Source of the DNA: Alphaproteobacteria bacterium
GTDB lineage: Bacteria > Pseudomonadota > Alphaproteobacteria > Micropepsales > Micropepsaceae
DNA: 64,000 nt
Assembly: GCA_020852655.1 (NCBI GenBank)
Contig: JADZAI010000046.1
Span: forward strand, 1-64,000
Reading direction: 5' to 3'
The position numbers and the translations under genes were made by a program. Position 1 is the first letter of the stretch. Every line of letters starts with the position of its first letter. Below the pieces are notes generated by a model that searched no databases, was not told the DNA's origin, and worked only from the letters and a program-made list of their open reading frames with translations. Positions 36,742 through 44,622 of this stretch are shown in pieces.

Positions 36742-38829
36742 ATGTGGATCAAGACCGTCGATCTGGCGGACGGGCCGGCCGAAGAGAAGCTGCATGCGGG
36801 CGCCTTCGCCGAGCTTGCCGCGATCGCACCCGCCAATGACGACGAGCGATTCGCGCGGTCCGCGGCGCTGGTGCAGCTCGGCCGCTATGAGGAGGCCAGG
36901 CCGGACCTTGTGAAGCTGGCCGGCGATACGCGGCTGGGCACGGCCGCCGCACTGGAGCTGGCGCTGTGCGAGATGCGCAAGATCGGCGGCGACGAGGGCG
37001 TGCTGGCGCTGGTCGAACCTGTCATTGAAAAGGGCGGCGCAGAGGCGGCGGCCCGCCCCCGGGCCCTGCATCTGAGGGGCCTCGTCGCGATGCGGCGCGT
37101 CGACATGCAGGGCGCGGTGAAGGATTTGCTGGAAGCCTCCGACGGCTTCAGCAAGCTGGAAAATGTCGCGGGCTCGGCCCAGGTCAACGATTCCCTGGGC
37201 ACGGTCTATGCGGCGATCGGCCAGGTGGACCAGGCGCTTTCGGCCTATGCCCGATCGCTGGCCGACAAGACGGTGCTCGGCGACCTCCAGGGCGTCGCGA
37301 TCACGCTGGGCAATCTGGGACGCCTGAGTTTCCAGTCCGGCCGATACGGCGACGCCCACCATTACTTCCAGAACGACATCAAGCTGGCGCAGAAGCTGGG
37401 TGACGTGCGCGGCCACGCCAAGCTGATGAACGACGAAGGCCGCGTGCTCGCCGCCGAAGGCAAGACGCCCGAGGCGCTGGCGAAGCTCGATGAGGGCCTG
37501 AAGCTCGCCAGGGAACAGGGCCTCTCGACGATCGCCTTCTTCTGCCTGAAGGACAAGGCGGACGCCTTGGCCCCGACCGATCCGAAGGCCGCGATGGCGA
37601 TCCTGGCCGAGGCGCGCGCGATGCTGCCCGAACGCGGCGCCGAGTTCGAAAAGCTGCTGCTCGACCTGATCGAAGCCGAGGCGCTCCGAAACGAAGACGG
37701 CGCGCGTTCGCTCAGCCTCGTCGAATCGGCGCTACAGCAGCTCGCCTATATCGATCTGCCTGACGTCGAGATCCAGGCGAGGCTGCTGGCGGCCGATCTC
37801 TTTCGCGGCGCCGGGCGCGAAGGGGATGCCGCCGCCGCCTTGCTCCTTGCCGTCAAGCGCTGCCGGGCGCGCGGGCTCAACCGCTATCTACGCACGCTGT
37901 CGGAGGCGATGGCGCGCTACGGCATCGAGGAAGGCGTGGCGGAGGAATCCGGCCGCGCGGTGGGCTGGCGCCCGGACGAAGCCCTGACCGGCTATTTCAT
38001 CCGCGAGGAGCTGGGCGCCGGCGCGTTCGGCACCGTCTACCGCGCCTTCGACCTCCAGCGCGGCAAGGACGTGGCGCTGAAGCTGATCCAGCTCGACGCG
38101 GTCTATGACCGCGCCACCCGCGACACCTTTCTCGATTCGCTGCGGCTCGAGATCGAGGCCGCCGCGCGGGCGCGCCATCCGGGTGTCGCGGAGGTCTATG
38201 CCATCGGCCGCGACGCGATGGCGAACCCTTATATCGTCTCGCAATTCGTGCAGGGACGGCAGTTGCGCGCCGTGATCACGGAAGGCACGGTGAAGGGGCT
38301 CGACCGCATCGCGCACTACATGGCGCTCATCAGCCATGCCGTGGCGGCGCTGCACAAGGGCGGCGTGATCCACCGCGACCTGAAGCCCGAAAACGTCGTC
38401 GTGACGGACGCCGGGGCCCCGATCCTGATCGACTTCGGCATCGCCCACGTCGCCGGACTGGTGCTGCCGAACTTCAAGGGCGGCGCCGGGACACGCGGCT
38501 ACGCGCCGCCCGAGCAGGCCGGCGTCAAGACGCCGGACAAGCGGCTCGACATCTATCCGCTGGGCGTCATGGCCTGGGAATGGTTCTCGGGCGCCCGCCC
38601 CGAGAAAGGCCGCGAGTCGGTGCCCGACCCGGCGCCGAAGAAGAAGGGCTGGTTCGGCGGCGGGAAGGACGTCGAGCGCAGCGACGCCGAGACGCGTTTC
38701 CTGACGCTGGTGCGCGAAATGCTCGCCCCCGCGGAGGAGCGGATCGCCGAGGTGGAGACGGTTGCCCAGCGCTTCGAGCAGATCCGCGCGCTGGCCGAGA
38801 TGGCGAAGGAAAACGAACCGCGCGCCTGA
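36742..38829 (+). CDS. TPR-containing Ser/Thr protein kinase
   Basis: 695 residues. Residues about 1-400 are helical repeats of TPR type (PRALHLRGLVAMRRVDMQ, QALSAYARSLADKTVLGDLQ). The kinase domain starts near 420: Gly loop ELGAGAFGTVYRAF, catalytic Lys in DVALKLI (near 446), HRDLKPENVVV (about 543-553), DFGIAHVAG (about 564), GTRGYAPPEQA activation-segment end and a Trp-rich C-lobe (YPLGVMAWEWFSGARP). All catalytic residues are intact, so an active Hanks-type kinase is expected. No membrane helix, so cytoplasmic. The start MWIKTVDLADGP has AGAGGGACAGG upstream. Its stop is 3 bases from convergent FHA-protease stop. Confidence 0.93.
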   Translation: MWIKTVDLADGPAEEKLHAGAFAELAAIAPANDDERFARSAALVQLGRYEEARPDLVKLAGDTRLGTAAALELALCEMRKIGGDEGVLALVEPVIEKGGAEAAARPRALHLRGLVAMRRVDMQGAVKDLLEASDGFSKLENVAGSAQVNDSLGTVYAAIGQVDQALSAYARSLADKTVLGDLQGVAITLGNLGRLSFQSGRYGDAHHYFQNDIKLAQKLGDVRGHAKLMNDEGRVLAAEGKTPEALAKLDEGLKLAREQGLSTIAFFCLKDKADALAPTDPKAAMAILAEARAMLPERGAEFEKLLLDLIEAEALRNEDGARSLSLVESALQQLAYIDLPDVEIQARLLAADLFRGAGREGDAAAALLLAVKRCRARGLNRYLRTLSEAMARYGIEEGVAEESGRAVGWRPDEALTGYFIREELGAGAFGTVYRAFDLQRGKDVALKLIQLDAVYDRATRDTFLDSLRLEIEAAARARHPGVAEVYAIGRDAMANPYIVSQFVQGRQLRAVITEGTVKGLDRIAHYMALISHAVAALHKGGVIHRDLKPENVVVTDAGAPILIDFGIAHVAGLVLPNFKGGAGTRGYAPPEQAGVKTPDKRLDIYPLGVMAWEWFSGARPEKGRESVPDPAPKKKGWFGGGKDVERSDAETRFLTLVREMLAPAEERIAEVETVAQRFEQIRALAEMAKENEPRA

Positions 38830-38832
38830 GCC

Positions 38833-40740
38833 CTACTGCTTCGGCATGGGCGCGCGGTAGACCGTGAGCGTGACCTTGCCGGCGGGGCGGGGGTCTTCCG
38901 CGACCTTGCCGCCGTAGTCGTCAAAGACGGCAACCCGGAGCGGAAGCGGTCCGTCGAAATAGGTCTGGTAGCTGGAGAAGAACGCGCCGCGCGTGCCGAC
39001 ACCGATGAAGGTGTCGTCGGCCTTCGCGAAGAGCGCGATGCCGATGTTGCGGCCGTCGCCTGCCCGCGCGAGCAGCAGATAGGCGTAGCCGGGGTCGGGA
39101 TCGACGTCGAACCAGGCGCCCTTCATCGAGTCGAGATGCGTCATGTCCTGGTCGCGCATTTCGCCGTCGAGGGTCTTCCACACCTCCACCTTGTCGGCGC
39201 CGCCGACCTGCTGGCCCAGCATCGTCACCTGGTCCTGCACGATCGCTTCCGGCGTCTTGGAGTATTGCTTCTCCGCCTCGGCCCACATCGGCTTGTAGAC
39301 CTCGTCGGTACGCTTCTCCGCGCGCCCTTCCATCAGCTCGACCAGAAGGTCCGCGCGCTGGGCGTAGTTGATGTTGCCGGCCGAGGGGACGCGCTCCCAG
39401 TCGTTCTCGCCGGGGCCTGTGGTGATGAAGATATAGTTGCCCGAATTGTGCAGGCCGACGACCTCGCCCTTCTCGTTGAACATCGCGCTGCCCGACGAGC
39501 CGCCGGCGCCGGCCGCGGTATGCTGGATGAACTGCCGGTCCCTGGCCTCGCCCACCGACAGGAAGAACGAGGTCATGGCGGTGATCGCGCCGGTGTTCGA
39601 ATTGGGCTCGGGCTTCGACAGGTCGGTGCCGAGCACGTTCTCGACCGGATAGCCGATCTGGAGGAGCTGCTCGCCGGCCTTCATCGATTCGAGCTCTTCG
39701 ACCGGCGCGATCTTCAGCGGCGGCGCGAGGGCCGACGGCTCGTCGACCGTCAGGATCGCGACGTCGTAGGCGACCGGCAGCGCGACGTTGCGCACCGTGC
39801 CCGCCTGGGCCTTCGCATAATAGGCATTCGCGAATTGCGCCCACTGGTCATAGGCGGGGTGCTTCTTCGCGCTGGTGATGACGAAGCGGCGATAGCCGGG
39901 CGCATGCGGCTCGACGGCGACGAGGCGGCCGCCGCCATTCTCGGCCTTGCGCGCGTCCTCGAACTCCTCGGCGACATGGGCGTTGGTCGCCAGCGCCTTG
40001 GTGCCGTCCGGAAGCTGGACGACCCAGGCCGTGCCGCCCGCGCGCAGCGAGCCGCTCGGGAGTTCGGTCGCGACGAGATAGACCGAACCTTTCACCTGCG
40101 CGATCAGCGCGCTGAAGTCGTGCGTGTTGCGAAGCGAGTCGACCTGCTCCTTGAGGCTCGGCACCTGTTCCTTGAGCGAGGAGATCTCGCCCTGCGTCTC
40201 GGCGAGCTGCGCCTGGGTCTTGGTGACGGCTTCGCCGGTCGCGACGACCTGTTCCTGCGTGCCCTTCCAGGCGTAGTAGCCGGCCACCGCGGCAGCGGCG
40301 AGACCGAGCGCGACAAGTGCCACCATCGCGGCGGTGCGGCCGGTACGGCTATGCGCGGCGCGCACCGCGCCGGCGACATCCTCGGCCGGCTTCAGGACCT
40401 CGGTCTTGAGCTGGTTCGTGCCGTAGGCCTGGACACGCTCGATCCTGACGCGCGGGCCTTCGGCGGAGGAAAGCTGAACGTCCGCGATCCGCGGCAGACT
40501 CTCGCCGTCGAGCACCGGCTTCCCGTCCATGAAGACGGGCTTCTCGCGGTTGATGATGAACTTGTAGCCGCCGTATTCCTTGCGCAGCCCGAAATGCTGG
40601 TGGCTGACGAGGGTGAGATCCTCCGGGAACGGAATGTCGGCGTCGAGGCCGCGCCCGAAACGCACCTCGTCGCGGTCATCCTCGATGTCGATGTCGCGGC
40701 CCGCATATGGGCCGTTCACGTAACGGATCTTCAGCGGCAC
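38833..40740 (-). CDS. Membrane-anchored FHA-trypsin-like serine protease (copy 1)
   Basis: 635 residues. FHA domain (about 1-105; FGRGLDADIPFPEDLTLVSHQHF) binds phosphothreonine peptides in the family; one membrane helix (about 137-157, AAMVALVALGLAAAAVAG); a coiled coil with SLKEQV repeats (about 165-205); a trypsin_2-type protease with His in ATNAHVAE (255), Asp in AYDVAIL (326) and Ser in GGSSGSAMF (416); and a C-terminal beta region (about 540-635). Topology predicts FHA in cytoplasm, protease in periplasm. The triad is complete. It sits 80 bases downstream of its paralogue on the same strand. Confidence 0.9.
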   Translation of the reverse strand: MPLKIRYVNGPYAGRDIDIEDDRDEVRFGRGLDADIPFPEDLTLVSHQHFGLRKEYGGYKFIINREKPVFMDGKPVLDGESLPRIADVQLSSAEGPRVRIERVQAYGTNQLKTEVLKPAEDVAGAVRAAHSRTGRTAAMVALVALGLAAAAVAGYYAWKGTQEQVVATGEAVTKTQAQLAETQGEISSLKEQVPSLKEQVDSLRNTHDFSALIAQVKGSVYLVATELPSGSLRAGGTAWVVQLPDGTKALATNAHVAEEFEDARKAENGGGRLVAVEPHAPGYRRFVITSAKKHPAYDQWAQFANAYYAKAQAGTVRNVALPVAYDVAILTVDEPSALAPPLKIAPVEELESMKAGEQLLQIGYPVENVLGTDLSKPEPNSNTGAITAMTSFFLSVGEARDRQFIQHTAAGAGGSSGSAMFNEKGEVVGLHNSGNYIFITTGPGENDWERVPSAGNINYAQRADLLVELMEGRAEKRTDEVYKPMWAEAEKQYSKTPEAIVQDQVTMLGQQVGGADKVEVWKTLDGEMRDQDMTHLDSMKGAWFDVDPDPGYAYLLLARAGDGRNIGIALFAKADDTFIGVGTRGAFFSSYQTYFDGPLPLRVAVFDDYGGKVAEDPRPAGKVTLTVYRAPMPKQ

Positions 40741-40784
40741 CGGGACCTCCCCTCGCTAGGCGGGGCGCCCCGGCCCCGCCGGAT

Positions 40785-40810
40785 CGCCGCCGCGCAGAAA
40801 CGCGGCGGCG
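40785..40810 (-). terminator. Stable hairpin between the two FHA-protease genes
   Basis: Perfect 10-base-pair stem CGCCGCCGCG / CGCGGCGGCG with a 6-base loop, 10 bases after the minus-strand stop of copy 2 and 45 bases before the start of copy 1. No U-run follows on the minus strand, so it may be an attenuator or mRNA-stability element rather than a full terminator. Confidence 0.45.
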
Positions 40811-40820
40811 CAGCCAACAC

Positions 40821-42665
40821 CTACGAGCCGCCGCCCTGGACGCCGCGGAAGACCTGAAGCTTGGCCTTGCCCGGCGGACGCGTATCCTGGCCCTCGACCG
40901 TCGACATGTCGGCGACGACGACGAAGAGCTTGCTCTTGCCTTCGCGGCCCGTCGCCGTGAACGAATACGGCGAAAGGTCGTAGCCTTCGTTGAGGCGCGA
41001 GATCGTGCCGTCCTCGAGCATCTCGTAGACCGAGGTCTGGATGATGCGCTTGTCGAGCGAAACCGCGGCGAAGAGATAGATGCCGGGGTCCTTGATCTCG
41101 ACCTCGACGCCCGCGCCCTTGCGGCCGTTCAGCCAGGGCACTTCCTTGTCCATCGCGACTTCGTTGTCCGAGAGCTGGCTCACATTGTCCTGACCGCCCA
41201 TCTCGGCGCCGAACATCAGCTTCAAGTCGGCAAGAAACTGGTCCGGAGTCTTGGTCAGCTCCTGGGTCGCCTTCGCCATCAGCTCGCGGTAGTGCGGCAT
41301 GTTGGCGTCGGCCTTGCCCTCGGCGAGGTCGAGCAGCAGGTCGGCGCGCTGGGCGTAGTTGACGAGGGCCGCCGAAGGCTGCCGCGTCGTGTCGCCGTCC
41401 TGGTTCTTGTAGAGGATGATGTTGCCGGCGTTGAGGAACGCGACGACCTCGCCCTTGGCATTGAACATCGGGCTGCCCGAGGCACCGCCGGTGGCGGGCG
41501 CCGAATGCTGGATCAGCACGTCGTCATCGTCCGAGCCGCGCGACAGGTAATAGGTCGTCACCGACGTGATGAGACCGGTCTGCGAGGTCGGCTCGGGGCG
41601 CTGTGCGTCGGTGCCGTTGAGCTGTTCCGACGGATAGCCGATGAGGACAAGCTGCTCGCCCGCCTTCAGCGCCTTCATCTCGTCGCGCGAGGCATAGGTC
41701 AACGGCTGGCCGAGCTTCGTCTGGTCCTCGACGAACAGCAGGGCCACGTCGTAACCGGGCACGAATTCCATGCGCGCCGCCGACAGGCTCTGCGAGATGC
41801 CGAAATACTGCTCCTGCCACTTGCCGAACTCGTCATAGCCCGGGTGCTTGCGGACCGAGACGACCTTGAGCGTGGCGTAGTCCGGCCCCTTGGGCTGGGT
41901 CACGACCAGCGTCGCACCTTGCAGCTTGGGGTCCTTCAGGTCGTTGTTGAAGATGTCGGCCACATGGCTGTTGGTCGCCAGCGCCTTGGTGCCGTCCGGC
42001 AGCGCCACGACCGAAGCGGTGCCCATTGCCTCACGGGTACCCGACGGGAACTGGATCGCGACGAGATAGACCGACTCCTTGTTCTTCTCGATGATGCTCG
42101 CGACGGTGGTCGGCGGCGGGCCGCCGGCGACGGCTTTCTGGAGCGTCGGAATCTGGGTCGCGATCGTGGTGATCTGCGCCTGGAGCTGGTTGATGAGGAA
42201 ATAGCCGCCGCCGGCCAGAACCGCGACCAGCAGCGCGATGCCGCCGACCAGGCCCAGGGTGCGGTTGCCCGTCGCCTTCGTGTCGCGCACGACTTCGACG
42301 AGATCCTTCTGGGGCTTGAGAATCTCGGTCTTGACCTGGTTCGAGGGGCCGCCCTCGGTCCGTTCGACCCGCAGCTTCGGACCGGTCGGCCCAGAAAGCT
42401 GGATTTCCGCGCTCTTGGGCAGGTCCTGGTCGTCATAGACCGGGCGGCCGTTCATGAAGACCGGCTTCTCGCGATTGATGACGAATTTGTACCCGGCGAG
42501 TTCGCGCTTGAGGGCGAAGTGGCTGCGGCTGACGATCGCCATGTCCTCGGGGAAGCCGACATCGCAGTCGATGCCCCGCCCGAAGTGAACCTCGTCCTTC
42601 GTGTCGTCGATCGTGATCTCGCGCCCCGGGTATGGCTGACCCAGGAACTTGATGACGAGTCCCAT
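40821..42665 (-). CDS. Membrane-anchored FHA-trypsin-like serine protease (copy 2)
   Basis: 614 residues, paralogue of the adjacent gene in identical domain order. FHA domain (about 1-105) with the canonical FGRG, VSRSHF and FMNGRP motifs (closer to consensus than copy 1), membrane helix (about 136-157, GLVGGIALLVAVLAGGGYFL), short linker, then the protease with His in ATNSHVAD (234), Asp in GYDVALL (306) and Ser in TGGASGSPMF (396). The C-terminal region differs from copy 1. The start MGLVIKFLGQPYPG has AAGGGGAG upstream; upstream codons of the open frame are not conserved in copy 1. Confidence 0.9.
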   Translation of the reverse strand: MGLVIKFLGQPYPGREITIDDTKDEVHFGRGIDCDVGFPEDMAIVSRSHFALKRELAGYKFVINREKPVFMNGRPVYDDQDLPKSAEIQLSGPTGPKLRVERTEGGPSNQVKTEILKPQKDLVEVVRDTKATGNRTLGLVGGIALLVAVLAGGGYFLINQLQAQITTIATQIPTLQKAVAGGPPPTTVASIIEKNKESVYLVAIQFPSGTREAMGTASVVALPDGTKALATNSHVADIFNNDLKDPKLQGATLVVTQPKGPDYATLKVVSVRKHPGYDEFGKWQEQYFGISQSLSAARMEFVPGYDVALLFVEDQTKLGQPLTYASRDEMKALKAGEQLVLIGYPSEQLNGTDAQRPEPTSQTGLITSVTTYYLSRGSDDDDVLIQHSAPATGGASGSPMFNAKGEVVAFLNAGNIILYKNQDGDTTRQPSAALVNYAQRADLLLDLAEGKADANMPHYRELMAKATQELTKTPDQFLADLKLMFGAEMGGQDNVSQLSDNEVAMDKEVPWLNGRKGAGVEVEIKDPGIYLFAAVSLDKRIIQTSVYEMLEDGTISRLNEGYDLSPYSFTATGREGKSKLFVVVADMSTVEGQDTRPPGKAKLQVFRGVQGGGS

Positions 42666-42826
42666 ACGGAATTCTCCCCTTTTCGCCGCCTCGGGCGAAC
42701 GCACGCTTTTTACCCCGGTCCCGGCGGTTTGGTAGCCCCGGCACACAGGATTCACGCTAGGAGGTGAATCGGGGCAGGATCAAGGCACGTTGCGCCCGCG
42801 CGACGCCGCGGGCATGTTCTGCCGCC

Positions 42827-44002
42827 ATGGCCGTGGCCGACCGCAAGATCATCCTGGACCAGGTGCGCCGATTGGCCGCGGTCCCGGCCCAGTCGGCCCC
42901 TGAGGGCCTGATCTTCTATTGCGCCCGCATGCTCGACGGGATCACCGCCGGACTGGTGGCCCGGCTGGGCCAGAAGCCCTCGCCCAACGTCTTCTCCAAC
43001 CTCATGACGATCGAGGCCCACCGGCTGATCGACAACGTCTCCAAGGAGCTGGCCCACACGCTGCGCCGCATGGGGAACGGCGTGCGGCACACGCTGGACG
43101 ACAGCACGGTGGACGACACCAAGCTGGCGGTGGTGCTGGTGCGCGAGATGGTGCGCTGGTTCGAGAATCTGGAGCCCGGGGACGAATTCCAGGACGCGCT
43201 CAGCCGCCTGAGCGCCCAGATCGACCCGGACTGGGGGGTCGTGGCGGTGGTCGGGCTGCTGGAGCGCATCGAGGAGGGCGATGAATCCGCCGTCGATGCG
43301 CTCTTCGCCCGCCAGGACGACGTCCTTTCCTCGCGCTTCCTCGCCACGCTGTGCGCCGAGGCGCTGATTGCCTGCGGCCGGGCGGAACAGGCGGGGACGC
43401 TGCTGGCGCGGTCGGCGGAGGCCTATGGCAGCGACCAGCGCTACCAGCAGCTCCATGCCCTGCTCCTGTCGCGGACCGGAAAGCTGGACGAGGCCGTTGC
43501 CGCCGCCGACGTGCTCCTGAAGCGCTATCCGGACGACGACGAGACCTCGGGCATCGCAGGCGGCATCTACAAGCGCCGCTGGGACCGCGACGCGACGCAG
43601 GAACAGGCGCTGAAGAAGGCCCACGAGCTCTATCGAAAGCAGTGGGAGAAGGGGAAGAAGATCAACGCCTATCTGGGCGTCAACGCGGCGGCGACGGCGC
43701 TGTACCGCGGCGATGCGGCGCTGGCGCGGCAGATCGCCGAAACCGTCGTGCAGGCGATGGAAAGGCGCGACGCCGCCCTGGCGCAGGCCCATCTCGTGCC
43801 CCAGGACGACGGCGTCGCCGACTATTACGACCGGGTCAGCCGCGCCGAGGCCCTGCTGGTATCGGGCAAGACGGCCGAGGCCCACGCCGCCTATCTCGCC
43901 GCCTTCGACCGCTACGATCACCTCGCCGGCAATATCGGCGGCACGAAGGCACAGGCCGCCCGCATTGCCGCCACACTCGGCCTGCAAGACTTCGCCCTGT
44001 GA
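42827..44002 (+). CDS. TPR-S/DUF4071-like tetratricopeptide protein (MAP3K sensor-region-like)
   Basis: 391 residues, helical throughout. The segment from about 135 to 330 (DWGVVAVVGLLERIEEGDES, DETSGIAGGIYKRRWDRDATQ, KKINAYLGVNAAATALYRGD, ALAQAHLVPQDDG) resembles the TPR region of animal MAP3K5/ASK1 (TRAF-binding, DUF4071/TPR-S), which in bacteria is reported in conflict-type neighbourhoods with effectors. No membrane helix. The start is uncertain: ATG at 42827 (MAVADRKIIL) is used; a GTG at 42764 directly after AGGAG would add 21 residues. The stop overlaps the SLOG gene start (GTGA), so the two are co-translated. Confidence 0.78.
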   Translation: MAVADRKIILDQVRRLAAVPAQSAPEGLIFYCARMLDGITAGLVARLGQKPSPNVFSNLMTIEAHRLIDNVSKELAHTLRRMGNGVRHTLDDSTVDDTKLAVVLVREMVRWFENLEPGDEFQDALSRLSAQIDPDWGVVAVVGLLERIEEGDESAVDALFARQDDVLSSRFLATLCAEALIACGRAEQAGTLLARSAEAYGSDQRYQQLHALLLSRTGKLDEAVAAADVLLKRYPDDDETSGIAGGIYKRRWDRDATQEQALKKAHELYRKQWEKGKKINAYLGVNAAATALYRGDAALARQIAETVVQAMERRDAALAQAHLVPQDDGVADYYDRVSRAEALLVSGKTAEAHAAYLAAFDRYDHLAGNIGGTKAQAARIAATLGLQDFAL

Positions 44003-44619
44003 GCGCGCCCTTCGCCCTCGGCGTCACCGGCCATCGCCCGGCCAAGCTGAACCTCGACCGGATCGACAGGATTGCCGGCGACATCGCCCGCGTCTTCTCG
44101 GCCATCGACGCCCGCTTCGCCGAACGCGGCGTGATCTGCGTGAATTCGCTGGCCGAAGGTGCCGACACGATCGCCGCCGATGCGGCGCTGGCGCTCGGCT
44201 GGAAGATCTTCGCGCCGATCCCCTTCCCCGCCGGCCACTACGCCCGCGATTTCCCCGCGGGCCGTCCCTTGGAGGATTTCCGGCGGCTGATGCAGGCCGC
44301 CGCCTCGGTCCAGGCCTGCACGCCGAGCCGGCTGGAACTTCGCGACGAAACCGAAGGCTATATCGCCGCCAGCGCCGCGATGCTGGCCCGGTCGGATGCG
44401 CTGGTCGCGGTATGGAACGGCGAGACGACCGACCTGCTGGCCGGCGCCTTCGACACGATCATAAAGGCGCTCGGGCGAGATCTGGGCGTGCTCTGGATAG
44501 ATGCCGGCGGCGAGGTCGCGCCGCGCTTCCTGACGAGCGCGGCGCTGCCCGAGATCAGCGTCGGGCGCATCCCGCAGGACCTCGACGGCGAGAACGCGTT
44601 CCTCGCCGCCCTGGCCTGA
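43999..44619 (+). CDS. SLOG-like Rossmannoid protein
   Basis: 206 residues. GVTGHRPAKLN at residues 8-18, a Rossmann-like fold with CVNSLAEGADTIAADAALALGW (about 49-70), FAPIPFPAGHYARDFP and ARSDALVAVWNGE (about 133-145). The GVTGHR plus LAEGAD pattern is typical of SLOG-superfamily proteins, which sense or process nucleotide-derived ligands in bacterial conflict systems. Start GTG at 43999 overlaps the TPR-S stop. Catalytic residues are not assigned. The stop is 3 bases from the convergent STAND gene stop. Alternative: a related uncharacterised Rossmann-fold family. Confidence 0.72.
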   Translation: MSAPFALGVTGHRPAKLNLDRIDRIAGDIARVFSAIDARFAERGVICVNSLAEGADTIAADAALALGWKIFAPIPFPAGHYARDFPAGRPLEDFRRLMQAAASVQACTPSRLELRDETEGYIAASAAMLARSDALVAVWNGETTDLLAGAFDTIIKALGRDLGVLWIDAGGEVAPRFLTSAALPEISVGRIPQDLDGENAFLAALA

Positions 44620-44622
44620 TCG

